Below, piece after piece: positions 13,144 to 23,768 of a DNA stretch of 64,000 nt (positions are counted from its first letter, which is position 1; each line of letters starts with the position of its first letter). The notes below the pieces were generated by a model. It was given only the letters and a program-made list of their open reading frames with translations, ran no database searches and was not told the DNA's origin. Position numbers and translations under genes: made by a program. This stretch comes from Sutcliffiella horikoshii (GTDB taxonomy: Bacteria; Bacillota; Bacilli; Bacillales; Bacillaceae_I): contig NZ_JAIVKY010000005.1 of assembly GCF_020524325.1 (NCBI RefSeq), positions 310,001 through 374,000 on the forward strand, read 5' to 3'.

Positions 13144-13221
13144 AAAGTATATCATTTTTTTGGACGAGTCCGAATAGACTTTCTTAGATAGATTTTGTGC
13201 AAAGGTTGTGAGGTGGAACAG

Positions 13222-15909
13222 ATGAAATGGCATGAAATGAGAGCAGAAGAAGTCGAAGAAAAGATCAATTCTGATTTTGAAGCGGGTTTAAGTGAAACAG
13301 AAGCAAAAAATCGTCTGTTGCAATATGGGACGAATGAACTTCAAGAGGCCGAGAGACCGAACGCCTTTTTAGTGTTTTTAGAACAGTTCAAAGATTTCAT
13401 GGTAGTGGTGTTACTTGCTGCAACATTGATTTCCGGTTTGCTTGGGGAATATATCGATGCAGTTGCCATTATTGCCATTGTAATCATCAATGCATTTTTA
13501 GGTTTTTTTCAGGAGAGAAAAGCAGAAAAGTCCTTACAGGCATTAAAAGAACTCTCGGCACCACAGGTAACGGTGCTTCGTGAAAAAGAATGGCGGAAAG
13601 TTGCCTCTAGAGAAATAGTGGTAGGAGATATAATTAAATTTGGAAGCGGAGACCGTATTGGGGCGGACCTTCGAATTGTACAGGCCAGTTCACTAGAAAT
13701 TGAGGAGTCTGCTTTAACAGGGGAATCCGTTCCAGCTGTAAAAAGTGATAAACCTGTTCATGGCACGGATATCTCCATTGGAGATCAGGAAAACATGGCC
13801 TTTATGGGGACACTTGTGACGCGTGGTACAGGCGTAGGCGTGGTAGTTGCTACTGGTATGAATACGGCAATGGGCCAGATTGCAGACCTCTTGCAGACTG
13901 CCGAGACAACCATTACCCCGCTGCAGAGAAAATTAGAGCAGCTTGGGAAGATTTTGATCACCGTTGCATTGATATTGACCATGCTAGTAGTCGTGGTAGG
14001 AGTTATGCAAGGCCACAGTCTATACGAAATGTTCTTAGCAGGAGTTTCTTTAGCGGTTGCGGCCATTCCAGAAGGTTTACCTGCTATTGTGACGGTTGCA
14101 CTCTCGCTTGGTGTTCAGCGAATGATCAAAAAGAAGTCCATTGTCAGAAAGCTTCCTGCAGTAGAAACGCTGGGTTGCGCTTCGGTCATTTGTTCTGATA
14201 AGACAGGGACATTGACGCAAAACAAAATGACCGTTACACATGTCTGGTCAGGAGGATCCACTTGGAATGTAACCGGTAATGGCTATGAACCAAAAGGGGA
14301 ATTCTTGATAGATGGAGCAGACAGCGCAAGTAAGAATAAATCACTTCAACAATTGCTGACATTCGGTCTTTTATGTAACCACGCGAATATCATACAGAAA
14401 AAAAACCAATACATCCTTGATGGAGATCCGACAGAAGGGGCACTTGCTGTTGCAGCCATGAAGGCTGGCTTCACTAGGGAAGGTTTACTAAATGAATTTA
14501 ATATTATTAAAGAGTACCCGTTTGATTCGGAGCGAAAGATGATGAGTGTGGTAGTAAAAGATAAGCAAGGGAAATTGTTTGTCATCACAAAAGGAGCTCC
14601 GGATGTCATTACAAATGTGAGTGACACATTACTATGGGAAGGGAAGCGTGAGCTGTTTTCTTCCAAATATGAAGAGATTGTGGCAGGAATGGTCCATAAA
14701 CTGGCTTCACAGGCTTTAAGAAATATCGCGGTGGCTTTCAAACCGATTTCGAATTTTCATGATGGCATGCAGGAGAAAGAGATAGAAAAAGACCTTGTCT
14801 TTATTGGTATTCAAGGAATGATTGATCCACCAAGACCGGAAGTGAAACAGGCGGTCCGTGAATGTAAAGAAGCAGGAATTAGGACAGTGATGATCACAGG
14901 GGATCACATTGTAACGGCAAAAGCGATTGCAGCTGAAATTGGCATCCTTCCAATGGGAGGAAAGGTACTTGAAGGAAAAACACTTCAAAAGATGAGCCAG
15001 GAAGAACTAGAAGAAATGGTGGATGACGTTTATGTATTTGCCAGAGTGTCTCCTCAGCACAAACTTTCCATCGTAAAAGCACTGCAGAAAAAGGGTCATA
15101 TTGTCGCCATGACAGGGGATGGAGTGAATGATGCCCCTGCAATAAAAGCATCTGATATCGGTATTGCTATGGGTATTACCGGGACGGATGTTGCGAAGGA
15201 AGCAAGTTCACTTGTTTTATTGGACGACAATTTCGCCACTATAAAATCCGCAATCAAAGAAGGCCGGAATATATATGAGAATATTAGAAAATTCATCCGA
15301 TATCTACTGGCTTCCAATGTGGGCGAAATTCTTGTGATGTTGTTTGCGATGTTATTGGCACTGCCGCTGCCGCTTGTTCCGATTCAGATCTTGTGGGTGA
15401 ACCTTGTAACGGATGGCTTGCCGGCAATGGCGCTTGGTCTTGATCAAGCAGAAGGAGATGTCATGAAGCGTAAGCCAAGGCATCCAAGGGAAGGTGTTTT
15501 CGCCAGGGGGCTTTGGTGGAAAATAGTATCTCGCGGTTTCCTGATTGGACTTACCACCTTGCTTGCATTCATCATCGTGTACAAACAGCATCCGGACAAT
15601 CTCATTTATGCACAAACCGTGGCATTTGCAACACTTGTGATGGCGCAACTTATACATGTGTTTGATTGCCGAAGTGATAGATCGATTTTTCATCGTAACC
15701 CGTTTCAAAACATGTACCTTGTCGGAGCAGTTATCTCGAGTATCATTTTGATGCTGATTGTAATCTATTATCCACCTTTACAAGGAATCTTCCACACTGT
15801 TGCACTGGAACCGAAAGAGTGGCTACTGATTATGGGTATGGCATCTTTACCAACATTCTTGTTGGTTGGTACCCTTTTTACGGGAAAAGCAAAAAAGAAT
15901 ATGGTATAG
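13222..15909 (+). CDS. Calcium-translocating P-type ATPase
   Basis: 895 aa, matching B. subtilis YloB, a P2A-type SERCA-like pump. It has the N-terminal cation-ATPase domain, transmembrane pairs, the actuator motif LTGES, the phosphorylation site DKTGTLTQ (Asp326), the nucleotide-binding KGAPD, and the hinge MTGDGVNDAPAIKASDIG. PEGLP in the fourth helix and the C-terminal helices complete the membrane domain. It probably exports Ca2+; in B. subtilis the homologue is linked to spores. The ATG at 13222 has GAGGTGG 6 bp before it; the frame is open 27 bp further upstream. A terminator follows, so it appears to be a single-gene unit. Confidence 0.95.
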   Translation: MKWHEMRAEEVEEKINSDFEAGLSETEAKNRLLQYGTNELQEAERPNAFLVFLEQFKDFMVVVLLAATLISGLLGEYIDAVAIIAIVIINAFLGFFQERKAEKSLQALKELSAPQVTVLREKEWRKVASREIVVGDIIKFGSGDRIGADLRIVQASSLEIEESALTGESVPAVKSDKPVHGTDISIGDQENMAFMGTLVTRGTGVGVVVATGMNTAMGQIADLLQTAETTITPLQRKLEQLGKILITVALILTMLVVVVGVMQGHSLYEMFLAGVSLAVAAIPEGLPAIVTVALSLGVQRMIKKKSIVRKLPAVETLGCASVICSDKTGTLTQNKMTVTHVWSGGSTWNVTGNGYEPKGEFLIDGADSASKNKSLQQLLTFGLLCNHANIIQKKNQYILDGDPTEGALAVAAMKAGFTREGLLNEFNIIKEYPFDSERKMMSVVVKDKQGKLFVITKGAPDVITNVSDTLLWEGKRELFSSKYEEIVAGMVHKLASQALRNIAVAFKPISNFHDGMQEKEIEKDLVFIGIQGMIDPPRPEVKQAVRECKEAGIRTVMITGDHIVTAKAIAAEIGILPMGGKVLEGKTLQKMSQEELEEMVDDVYVFARVSPQHKLSIVKALQKKGHIVAMTGDGVNDAPAIKASDIGIAMGITGTDVAKEASSLVLLDDNFATIKSAIKEGRNIYENIRKFIRYLLASNVGEILVMLFAMLLALPLPLVPIQILWVNLVTDGLPAMALGLDQAEGDVMKRKPRHPREGVFARGLWWKIVSRGFLIGLTTLLAFIIVYKQHPDNLIYAQTVAFATLVMAQLIHVFDCRSDRSIFHRNPFQNMYLVGAVISSIILMLIVIYYPPLQGIFHTVALEPKEWLLIMGMASLPTFLLVGTLFTGKAKKNMV

Positions 15910-15918
15910 TTTATCTCA

Positions 15919-15956
15919 GGTAGTAGAGGTGTACTCTATTGCCTTTTCTTTTTTTT
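15919..15956 (+). terminator. Terminator after the Ca2+ ATPase gene
   Basis: A 10-bp stem (15919-15928 with 15934-15943, two G-U pairs) with a short loop and then TTTTCTTTTTTTT. Confidence 0.85.
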
Positions 15957-15996
15957 ACATCCATGCAGTCTCCTCTTAAATTTCTATAAAAATAGC

Positions 15997-16025
15997 TTTC
16001 AAATTAGAGGAAACAATGCTAATAT
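15997..16025 (+). promoter_or_regulatory. Possible promoter of yicC-remA-gmk-rpoZ
   Basis: TTTCAA (15997-16002) and TAATAT (16020-16025) with 17 bp between them lie 75 bp upstream of yicC. Matches to the SigA consensus are modest (3/6 and 4/6). Confidence 0.3.
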
Positions 16026-16100
16026 AGTGGTTGCTTAGCATCAAGAATGGCCAGTTTTCCGGCTCTTTTTTTTAACTTTAAGAACGGAAGTGAGTGTAAT

Positions 16101-16976
16101 ATGGTGAAAAGTATGACTGGCTTTGGCCGGGCAGAAGCAAAACAAGGTTCCTATCAGGTTCTTGTCGAGATGAAATCTGTCAACCATCGCTTTTGTGAGA
16201 TTAATATCCGGATGCCTAAGCAGTTCCTAGCAATGGAAGAGAAAATGAAAAAAGTCGTTAACTCTTATTTGCAAAGAGGAAGAATAGAAATGTTCATTAC
16301 GATCGAGGGCCAAGACATACATGATAAGCATTTGAATGTAGACTGGGAGCTTCTTTCGGCATACATAGATTCTATACATAAGGTAAAAGATAGATACCAA
16401 ATTTCCGGTTCCATTGAGATTAATGATATACTTAAATTAGAAAATGTGTTTACCATCATGGAAACACAAAAAGAGATGGAAGCAATAGAAGAATTGTTGC
16501 AAGAACAAGTCCATTCAGCGTCCAAGCAATTAGTTGCCATGCGAGCGGCTGAAGGAGAACAGCTGAAAAAGGATATTATCACCCATCTAACCTTTATTGA
16601 AAAAATGTCGGAGCAACTTGCAAAATTAGGTCCTACTGTTGTAGAAGCGTACCGGTTGCGTTTGGAGAAAAAACTGAAGGAATATTTAGGTTCCCAGATT
16701 GATGAACAACGTATACTCGCAGAAGCTGCTATTTTTGCTGATAAGGCTGACATTAATGAAGAGTTAAAAAGAATTAACAGCCACCTTGGTCAATTCACTC
16801 AATCCTTGCAATCTTTAGACCCTGTAGGCAGAAAGCTTGATTTTCTCGTTCAGGAATTGAACAGGGAAGTGAATACCATCGGATCCAAGGCTAACGACGC
16901 AAATATCGCAAATCTGGTAGTCGAGATGAAAGCTTGCCTGGAAAAAATTAAAGAACAGGTGCAAAACATTGAATAA
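16101..16976 (+). CDS. YicC/YloC family endoribonuclease
   Basis: 291 aa, same length as B. subtilis YloC. The N terminus VKSMTGFGRAEA and the segment MKSVNHRFCEINIRMP are family signatures; the C-terminal DUF1732 region ends with FLVQELNREVNTIGSKAND. Members of this family have been reported to act as RNases on selected RNAs. The ATG at 16101 has GGAAGTGAG upstream; an in-frame start 54 bp further up has no site. It leads the cluster yicC-remA-gmk-rpoZ, an order conserved in Bacillus. Confidence 0.93.
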   Translation: MVKSMTGFGRAEAKQGSYQVLVEMKSVNHRFCEINIRMPKQFLAMEEKMKKVVNSYLQRGRIEMFITIEGQDIHDKHLNVDWELLSAYIDSIHKVKDRYQISGSIEINDILKLENVFTIMETQKEMEAIEELLQEQVHSASKQLVAMRAAEGEQLKKDIITHLTFIEKMSEQLAKLGPTVVEAYRLRLEKKLKEYLGSQIDEQRILAEAAIFADKADINEELKRINSHLGQFTQSLQSLDPVGRKLDFLVQELNREVNTIGSKANDANIANLVVEMKACLEKIKEQVQNIE

Positions 16977-17036
16977 TCGTTGATTACTAACCATTGAACA
17001 CGGTTAGAATAGAGTTTGTAACTAGAGGTGGGAACC

Positions 17037-17300
17037 ATGAGTATAAAGTTGATTAATATTGGCTTTGGTAATATCGTATCAGCAAATCGTATCATATCTA
17101 TTGTTAGTCCTGAATCTGCTCCGATCAAACGGATTATCCAAGATGCTAGAGATCAAGGAATGCTAATAGATGCAACTTATGGAAGACGAACAAGAGCAGT
17201 ACTAATAATGGATAGCGATCATGTTATCTTATCTGCGGTGCAACCTGAAACTGTGGCACAACGCTTGGTAAATAAAGATGATATGTCTGATGAAGGGTAG
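17037..17300 (+). CDS. remA: Extracellular matrix regulator RemA
   Basis: 87 aa DNA-binding protein (B. subtilis YlzA) that activates biofilm matrix operons and osmoprotection genes. The sequence [19 protein letters not shown] and [20 protein letters not shown] is nearly identical to the B. subtilis protein. The ATG at 17037 has AGAGGTGG upstream; a GTG 9 bp earlier overlaps that site and is rejected. It lies between yicC and gmk. Confidence 0.95.
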   Translation: MSIKLINIGFGNIVSANRIISIVSPESAPIKRIIQDARDQGMLIDATYGRRTRAVLIMDSDHVILSAVQPETVAQRLVNKDDMSDEG

Positions 17301-17930
<630 letters not shown>

Positions 17931-17931
17931 T

Positions 17932-18165
17932 ATGCTATACCCATCTATCGATTCACTAATGCAAAAATTAGATTCAAAATATACACTTGTAACTGTGTCT
18001 GCACGACGCGCTCGTGAATTGCAGCAAGTAAACGACCAAATGATCGAAAAAACGGTTTCTCACAAATTTGTCGGAAAAGCCCTTGAAGAGATTGATGCAG
18101 GCCTATTATCTGCCAAGACAATCAAAACTGCTGAAAGAAGCGAAGGCATCCTAAATCACAAGTAA
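17932..18165 (+). CDS. rpoZ: RNA polymerase omega subunit
   Basis: 77 aa. Omega assists assembly of beta-prime into RNA polymerase. [29 protein letters not shown] and [13 protein letters not shown] are family hallmarks. The start is one base after the gmk stop, with GGAGGC upstream inside gmk. It carries about ten more C-terminal residues than B. subtilis RpoZ. A strong terminator follows immediately, separating it from coaBC, although gmk-rpoZ-coaBC-priA is a conserved order. Confidence 0.95.
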   Translation: MLYPSIDSLMQKLDSKYTLVTVSARRARELQQVNDQMIEKTVSHKFVGKALEEIDAGLLSAKTIKTAERSEGILNHK

Positions 18166-18167
18166 AG

Positions 18168-18199
18168 ATAACAACCTAGAAATAGGTTGTTATTTTTTT
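18168..18199 (+). terminator. Terminator after rpoZ
   Basis: A perfect 10-bp stem ATAACAACCT/AGGTTGTTAT (18168-18177 with 18184-18193), a 6-nt loop and a run of seven T. Confidence 0.9.
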
Positions 18200-18225
18200 A
18201 AAAAGAAAGAAAGTGTATAGTACTT

Positions 18226-18563
18226 TTGATTTCTGTTCCAGGCGCTTCGCTTGCCTGCGGGCGTCTACGCCCCTTCCACTACAATCAACGAGATCTTCAT
18301 TTACCTAAGGGTCTATGAAAGGCTCCTGACCGTGTTACATGGAAATGAAGTAACCTTTAGTTCAAGTTACTTCGAGCTATGGATTGGAGCTAATGGCGAA
18401 GACTCCTCGAAAATGCTACGCATTTTCTTCGTGCGAAGTATCGCTGCCGAAGCCTTCCTTGTCCTACGGGGAAGTAGCGGCAATGTTGAGACCCCGCAGG
18501 CTTGCCGAGGAGGCTCAAGGTCGCCCCGTGGAAAGCGAAGCCATTAGCGGAAAGGAACAGCGG
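18226..18563. repeat. Structured intergenic repeat, locus 1 (inverted pair, partly rearranged)
   Basis: A minus-oriented unit (18226-18289) and a plus-oriented unit (18375-18563) are joined by a linker with its own CTTCAT/ATGAAAG hairpin. The minus unit is shortened: compared with locus 2 it lacks the part between two GCGGGC repeats. The plus unit carries an insert of about 60 bp after GACTCC, containing two perfect hairpins (GAAAATGC/GCATTTTC and CTTCG/CGAAG). The basal stem GCTAATGGC (18389-18397) pairs perfectly with GCCATTAGC (18540-18548). It starts about 27 bp after the rpoZ terminator T-run. Short ORFs crossing it are not credible genes. Confidence 0.85.
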
Positions 18564-18601
18564 CGATTAACCAAACCGCAAAAATTTTCACAATAAAAAG
18601 G

Positions 18602-18626
18602 ACCGGGCGGATCTTGCACGGTTTTT
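18602..18626 (+). terminator. Terminator-like hairpin following repeat locus 1
   Basis: ACCGGGC (18602-18608) pairs with GCACGGT (18616-18622) except one G/A mismatch, then TTTTTC. A similar hairpin follows repeat locus 2. The stretch from here to coaBC (18627-18705) shows no clear promoter. Confidence 0.5.
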
Positions 18627-18705
18627 CTTAATGAGACAAGTGACTTAAGGGAAAGAGGATTAACGGGGTAAAGTAGAATTTCTAGTACATGACGGGGGTT
18701 GTGAA

Positions 18706-19911
18706 ATGAAAAATAAAAAAATCCTATTATGTGTGACAGGCGGAATAGCTGTCTATAAAGCGGTAGCATTAACAAGTAAGCTCGTTCAGCAAGGTGCCGA
18801 AGTGAAGGTAATCATGAGCCAGTCTGCCTGCAAATTTGTTACACCATTGTCTTTTCAAGCTTTATCAAGAAACGAAGTATTTACGGATACATTCGAAGAA
18901 AAGAATCCTGCCGTTATTTCTCATATTGATCTTGCAGACTGGGCAGATGTAGTACTCGTGGCACCAGCAACCGCAAATGTAATGGGAAAGCTTGCAAACG
19001 GGTTGGCGGATGATATGATCACGACAACTTTATTGGCAAGTACAGCTCCGGTATGGATCGCACCTGCTATGAATGTACATATGTATGACCATCCTGCGGT
19101 AAAACATAACATGGAAAGACTTGTTTCTTTTGGATACCGTTTCATTGAGCCTGGAGAAGGTTTTTTGGCATGTGGCTATGTCGGAAAAGGTAGATTGGAA
19201 GAACCTGAAACGATTGTGGAAGGACTCAAGCGATATTTCCAGAAGCAAGAGGAGATGACGCTAACGGGGAAAAAGGTACTTGTAACCGCTGGACCTACTG
19301 TTGAAAAAGTGGACCCGGTACGTTTCTTTACAAACCGTTCAACAGGCAAGATGGGTTATGCCATTGCAGAAGCGGCTGCAAGTCTAGGTGCGGATGTTAT
19401 CTTGGTATCAGGCCCGACAAATCTTCCGAACCCACCTAAAGTACAAACAATACGAGTGGAATCTGCTGAGGAAATGTTTGAAGCAGTGATGGCTCACTAT
19501 GAAAAAACAGATGTAGTCATAAAATCCGCTGCTGTTGCAGACTACCGTCCTAAATTTGTATCAGATATCAAGATGAAAAAGCAAGACGGAGACAGTGTTT
19601 TGGAGCTAGAGCGGACTAAAGACATCCTTAAAACACTAGGAGAAAGAAAAGAACACCAAGTGCTAGTGGGATTTGCAGCCGAAACAAATAATGTAGAGGA
19701 ATATGCTAAAGGTAAACTGGCAAAGAAAAATCTAGATTATGTGGTTGCAAACAATGTGACAATCTCGGGAGCGGGATTTGGAACGGATACGAACCTGGTA
19801 ACCATCTATAAAAAAGATGGTACAAACATATCTTTGCCGATGATGTCAAAACAGGATGTGGCTTATGCACTGCTTGAGGAAGTCGCTAAAGCCCTTGAGG
19901 AAAAGCAATGA
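18706..19911 (+). CDS. coaBC: Bifunctional phosphopantothenoylcysteine decarboxylase / phosphopantothenate-cysteine ligase
   Basis: 401 aa, two steps of coenzyme A synthesis. The N-terminal flavoprotein half (about 1-180) has VTGGIAVYKAV, the ASTAPVWIAPAMNVHMY region and the active-site Cys156 in ACGYVGKGR. The C-terminal synthetase half starts at KVLVTAGPTVEKVDPVRF and includes FTNRSTGKMG and KSAAVADYRP. The ATG has GGGGGTT 8 bp upstream. The stop overlaps the priA start by 4 bp. Confidence 0.97.
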   Translation: MKNKKILLCVTGGIAVYKAVALTSKLVQQGAEVKVIMSQSACKFVTPLSFQALSRNEVFTDTFEEKNPAVISHIDLADWADVVLVAPATANVMGKLANGLADDMITTTLLASTAPVWIAPAMNVHMYDHPAVKHNMERLVSFGYRFIEPGEGFLACGYVGKGRLEEPETIVEGLKRYFQKQEEMTLTGKKVLVTAGPTVEKVDPVRFFTNRSTGKMGYAIAEAAASLGADVILVSGPTNLPNPPKVQTIRVESAEEMFEAVMAHYEKTDVVIKSAAVADYRPKFVSDIKMKKQDGDSVLELERTKDILKTLGERKEHQVLVGFAAETNNVEEYAKGKLAKKNLDYVVANNVTISGAGFGTDTNLVTIYKKDGTNISLPMMSKQDVAYALLEEVAKALEEKQ

Positions 19912-22319
19912 CCTATTATGCTAGTGTGATTGTTGATGTCCCTGCCAAACAAACGGACAGAGCCTTTGATTATGAGATTCCTGTAAAATGGCATGGATTT
20001 ATACAACCTGGAATGAGGGTAAACGTACCTTTTGGCCCAAGGCAGATTCAGGGGTTTGTAGTGGATGTGAAAGACAATACCACCGTACCAAAGACACGTC
20101 CTATCACTTCCCTGATTGATATCCAGCCAATCCTTACACCAGAACTTATGCAACTGGCCGACTGGCTAAGAGATCATACGCTATGTTTTACCATTTCTGC
20201 CTATCAAGCAATGTTACCGGCTGCTTTAAAGGCGAAATATGAAAAATGGTTAATTGCCAGAGACCTAGGGGGAGTCCCTGTAGAACTTCAACCCTTCTTT
20301 CATGCAACAAACCGTGTCAAGTTTGAAGAGATGGCAGGGACAAGTCACTTTAAAACAATCAAACAGCTGATTGAAGAGGATGTTTTAGAAGTTTATTATG
20401 AAGTAAAAGATAAACTTTCCAAGAAAACGAGAAAAGTAATTGAGTTACAAGTGTCAAAAGAGACTGCACGAGAAGAAAAAGAGAAAATTTCTGCACGCGC
20501 TGCTGCTCAGCATAAGCTGTTGGACTTTTTCTTAGACACAGATACGATAAAGATGGATAAAAAATCTTTGTTAGAAGAATTGCAGATTGGGACAACTGCG
20601 ATCGGGGCTTTAGTGAAACTAGGAATACTAAAAGAAAAAGATGAAGAAATTTATAGGGATCCATATGAAAACAGGGAGTTTAAAAAGTCTCAAGCCCTTT
20701 CATTAACTCGGCAGCAACAAGAAGCGATCATTCCTATTCTAAATTCGATTGAACAACACGCGCATGAAGCGTTTGTTATGTTCGGGGTAACAGGAAGCGG
20801 GAAGACGGAAGTGTATATGCAGGCTGTGGATGCCGTCTTAAAGCAAGGAAAAGAAGCGATTGTCCTTGTACCCGAGATTGCATTGACTCCACAAATGGTC
20901 AACCGGTTTAAATCTAGGTTCGGTTCTGATGTGGCTGTTATGCATAGCGGTCTTGGAATGGGTGAGAAGTATGATGAATGGAGAAAGATACACAGAAAGG
21001 AAGTCAAAGTTGTAGTAGGCGCCAGGTCCGCAATCTTTGCTCCTTTTGAAAACCTAGGTATCATTATCATTGATGAGGAACATGAAACAAGTTATAAACA
21101 AGAGGACACCCCGCGTTATCATGCCCGCGATATTGCTTTAGAAAGGGGCAGATATCACCAATGCCCTGTTGTTCTTGGCAGTGCCACCCCCACACTTGAA
21201 ACCTTCGCCCGAGCATCCAAAGGGGTGTATAAACTTCTGACGATGGACAAAAGAATGAGTGAGCAAGGCATGCCTGCAGTGGAAATTGTCGACATGAGAG
21301 AAGAATTGCGGGAAGGCAACAGGTCCATGTTTTCCAGAAGTCTCCTCGAAAAGCTCCAAGCCAGACTAGAAAGAGGCGAACAGTCCGTTTTATTTTTAAA
21401 TAAAAGGGGTTATTCTTCTTTTGTAATGTGTCGAGACTGTGGTTATGTGGTGGAATGTCCACATTGCGACATTTCATTAACCTACCATCGAAGCAGCAAC
21501 CAAATGAAATGTCATTATTGCGGATACGAGGAACCTGTCCGCTCTACTTGTCCTTCTTGTGAGAGTGAACATTTCCGTTTCTTTGGCACAGGTACCCAAA
21601 AGGTGGAGGAAGAACTAACAAAGCTCCTTCCACATGCTAGGGTTATAAGGATGGATGTGGATACAACGAGCAGGAAAGGGTCCCATGAGAAGCTTCTGCA
21701 GCAATTCGGGGACAGAAAAGCGGATATTTTACTTGGCACCCAGATGATTGCGAAAGGACTTGATTTTCCGTATGTGACGCTAGTCGGAGTCTTGACGGCG
21801 GATACAATGCTTAATGTTCCAGATTTTCGCTCTTCTGAGAAGACTTTTCAGCTGCTCACACAAGTAAGTGGAAGAGCAGGCAGGCATGAACTGGCCGGTG
21901 AAGTGGTGGTCCAGACATACAGCCCGGAACATTACAGCGTTGAGCTTGCCGGCACGCATAATTATCTGGAATTCTACCAAAAAGAAATGCAAATCAGAAA
22001 GCTACATCAATATCCGCCATTTTATTTTCTGGCGCTTGTTACCGTGACACATCAGGAATTAACCAAAGTGGTCACCGTGACAGAAAAAGTTACCCATTTC
22101 TTAAACATGCAATTATCAGATGAGGCTGTTATACTTGGACCGGTTGCTTCTCCGATAGCGAGAATAAAAGACCGCTACAGGTATCAATGCATCATTAAAT
22201 ATAAACGAGAACCAAACTTACACGAAGCATTAAAGGCGGTCATTGAAAAGTACCAAACGCAAATGGATCAAGAAAAGTTAGCTGTTCATATTGATCTAAA
22301 TCCTTATATGCTTATGTAA
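19908..22319 (+). CDS. priA: Primosomal protein N', replication restart helicase
   Basis: 803 aa 3'-5' superfamily 2 helicase that recognises stalled forks and reloads the replisome. The N-terminal DNA-binding domain (about 1-110) is followed by Walker A GVTGSGKTE (about 293-301), Walker B DEEH (389-392), and two zinc-binding modules between the helicase lobes: CRDCGYVVECPHC and CHYCGYEE...CPSC. GTGTQKVEEEL and QVSGRAGR are the family's helicase motifs. The length matches B. subtilis PriA. It is coupled to coaBC by an ATGA overlap. Confidence 0.97.
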   Translation: MTYYASVIVDVPAKQTDRAFDYEIPVKWHGFIQPGMRVNVPFGPRQIQGFVVDVKDNTTVPKTRPITSLIDIQPILTPELMQLADWLRDHTLCFTISAYQAMLPAALKAKYEKWLIARDLGGVPVELQPFFHATNRVKFEEMAGTSHFKTIKQLIEEDVLEVYYEVKDKLSKKTRKVIELQVSKETAREEKEKISARAAAQHKLLDFFLDTDTIKMDKKSLLEELQIGTTAIGALVKLGILKEKDEEIYRDPYENREFKKSQALSLTRQQQEAIIPILNSIEQHAHEAFVMFGVTGSGKTEVYMQAVDAVLKQGKEAIVLVPEIALTPQMVNRFKSRFGSDVAVMHSGLGMGEKYDEWRKIHRKEVKVVVGARSAIFAPFENLGIIIIDEEHETSYKQEDTPRYHARDIALERGRYHQCPVVLGSATPTLETFARASKGVYKLLTMDKRMSEQGMPAVEIVDMREELREGNRSMFSRSLLEKLQARLERGEQSVLFLNKRGYSSFVMCRDCGYVVECPHCDISLTYHRSSNQMKCHYCGYEEPVRSTCPSCESEHFRFFGTGTQKVEEELTKLLPHARVIRMDVDTTSRKGSHEKLLQQFGDRKADILLGTQMIAKGLDFPYVTLVGVLTADTMLNVPDFRSSEKTFQLLTQVSGRAGRHELAGEVVVQTYSPEHYSVELAGTHNYLEFYQKEMQIRKLHQYPPFYFLALVTVTHQELTKVVTVTEKVTHFLNMQLSDEAVILGPVASPIARIKDRYRYQCIIKYKREPNLHEALKAVIEKYQTQMDQEKLAVHIDLNPYMLM

Positions 22320-22337
22320 CTGATGGAGGAATCAAGA

Positions 22338-22817
22338 TTGACTATATTAGATATCGTGAAATACCCGGCTCCTGTGCTGGAGCAAAACTGTGAGACGGTT
22401 ACCATATTCGATAAAAGGTTAATTCGACTCTTGTCCAATATGTATGATACGATGCTCGAGGCAGACGGGGTCGGACTCGCAGCTCCTCAGGTCGGAATTG
22501 CAAAAAGAATCGCCATTGTAGATATTGATGATAAACATGGAAAGATAGAACTGATTAATCCTGAAATAGTAAAAGAAGAAGGAGAGCAGGTCGGACCTGA
22601 AGGATGCTTAAGCTTTCCTGACTTGTACGGGGAAGTGAAACGCGCCGATTATGTGAAGGTACGTGCCCAAAACCGAAAAGGGAAATGGTATGAGCTGGAG
22701 GCGCGAGGATTTCTTGCCCGTGCCATTCAACATGAGATTGACCATTTAAACGGTGTATTGTTCACATCTAAAGTGTTAAGATATTTTGAACCAGATGAGT
22801 TGGAAGTAGAAGGGTGA
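22338..22817 (+). CDS. def: Peptide deformylase
   Basis: 159 aa metalloenzyme removing the formyl group from nascent proteins. Three motifs are intact: [15 protein letters not shown] (metal Cys) and QHEIDHLNG (two metal His and catalytic Glu). The start is judged to be TTG at 22338, with GGAGGA 7 bp upstream; an ATG at 22323 lies on top of that site. With this start the protein matches the B. subtilis length. fmt follows 5 bp later, pairing deformylation with formylation. Confidence 0.95.
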   Translation: MTILDIVKYPAPVLEQNCETVTIFDKRLIRLLSNMYDTMLEADGVGLAAPQVGIAKRIAIVDIDDKHGKIELINPEIVKEEGEQVGPEGCLSFPDLYGEVKRADYVKVRAQNRKGKWYELEARGFLARAIQHEIDHLNGVLFTSKVLRYFEPDELEVEG

Positions 22818-22822
22818 TAGAG

Positions 22823-23767
22823 ATGAAGAAAATTGTATTTATGGGGACACCGGATTTTGCAGTCCCTGTGTTGCAACAAATAATAGAAGACGGATATGAA
22901 GTAATAGCAGTGGTAACCCAGCCTGACCGTCCGAAAGGCAGAAAAAAGGTGTTAACACCACCACCTGTAAAAGTTGAGGCGGAAAAGCATAACATCCCAG
23001 TGTATCAACCGGAAAAAATAAAAGAAGCTGCAGAGTATGAAAAAATCACTACATTAGAGCCAGATTTAATTGTAACTGCAGCATTTGGGCAAATTTTACC
23101 TAAGCCTCTTCTTGACGCACCGAAATACGGCTGTATCAATGTTCATGCTTCCTTGCTTCCAAAATTGCGAGGCGGTGCACCAATTCATTACTCCATCATA
23201 CAGGGTCACGAGAAAACCGGTGTAACCATTATGTATATGGTAGAGAAATTGGATGCGGGGGATATGTTAACACAGGTGGAAGTGGAAATTGAAGAGCGTG
23301 ACCATGTCGGTACCCTGCATGATAAATTAAGTGTTGCCGGATCTAAGCTGCTCTCAGAAACCCTTCCGCAACTTTTTGACGGGAAACTGCAAGCAGAAGT
23401 CCAAAACCATGAAGAAGCAACATTTGCATCCAACATCAAACGCGAACAGGAGAAGATTGACTGGGCGATGGCTGGAGAGAAAATCTATAACCATATTCGT
23501 GGTTTGCATCCATGGCCGGTTGCTTATACAACCATGGAAGGACAAGTGATGAAAGTTTGGTGGGGAGAGAAAACCCAAACTGACAAGGATGCTGAACCTG
23601 GGACCATCATTGGGATAGAGGATGATGGGTTCATCGTCAAAACAGGCAATTTAACAGCGATTAAAATAACAGATTTGCAGTTGGCTGGTAAGAAGAGAAT
23701 GACTGGAACGCAATATTTAAACGGGGCAGGAGCTTCTTTATCAGAAGGCACAAAGCTAGGAGACTAA
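22823..23767 (+). CDS. fmt: Methionyl-tRNA formyltransferase
   Basis: 314 aa. It formylates initiator Met-tRNA using 10-formyl-THF. The N-terminal Rossmann domain has [26 protein letters not shown] and the catalytic [17 protein letters not shown] (Asn, His) with Asp in EKLDAGDM; the C-terminal OB-like domain binds tRNA. The ATG at 22823 has AAGGGTG 7 bp upstream; a GTG 9 bp before overlaps that site. rsmB starts 1 bp after the stop. Confidence 0.96.
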   Translation: MKKIVFMGTPDFAVPVLQQIIEDGYEVIAVVTQPDRPKGRKKVLTPPPVKVEAEKHNIPVYQPEKIKEAAEYEKITTLEPDLIVTAAFGQILPKPLLDAPKYGCINVHASLLPKLRGGAPIHYSIIQGHEKTGVTIMYMVEKLDAGDMLTQVEVEIEERDHVGTLHDKLSVAGSKLLSETLPQLFDGKLQAEVQNHEEATFASNIKREQEKIDWAMAGEKIYNHIRGLHPWPVAYTTMEGQVMKVWWGEKTQTDKDAEPGTIIGIEDDGFIVKTGNLTAIKITDLQLAGKKRMTGTQYLNGAGASLSEGTKLGD

Positions 23768-23768
23768 A

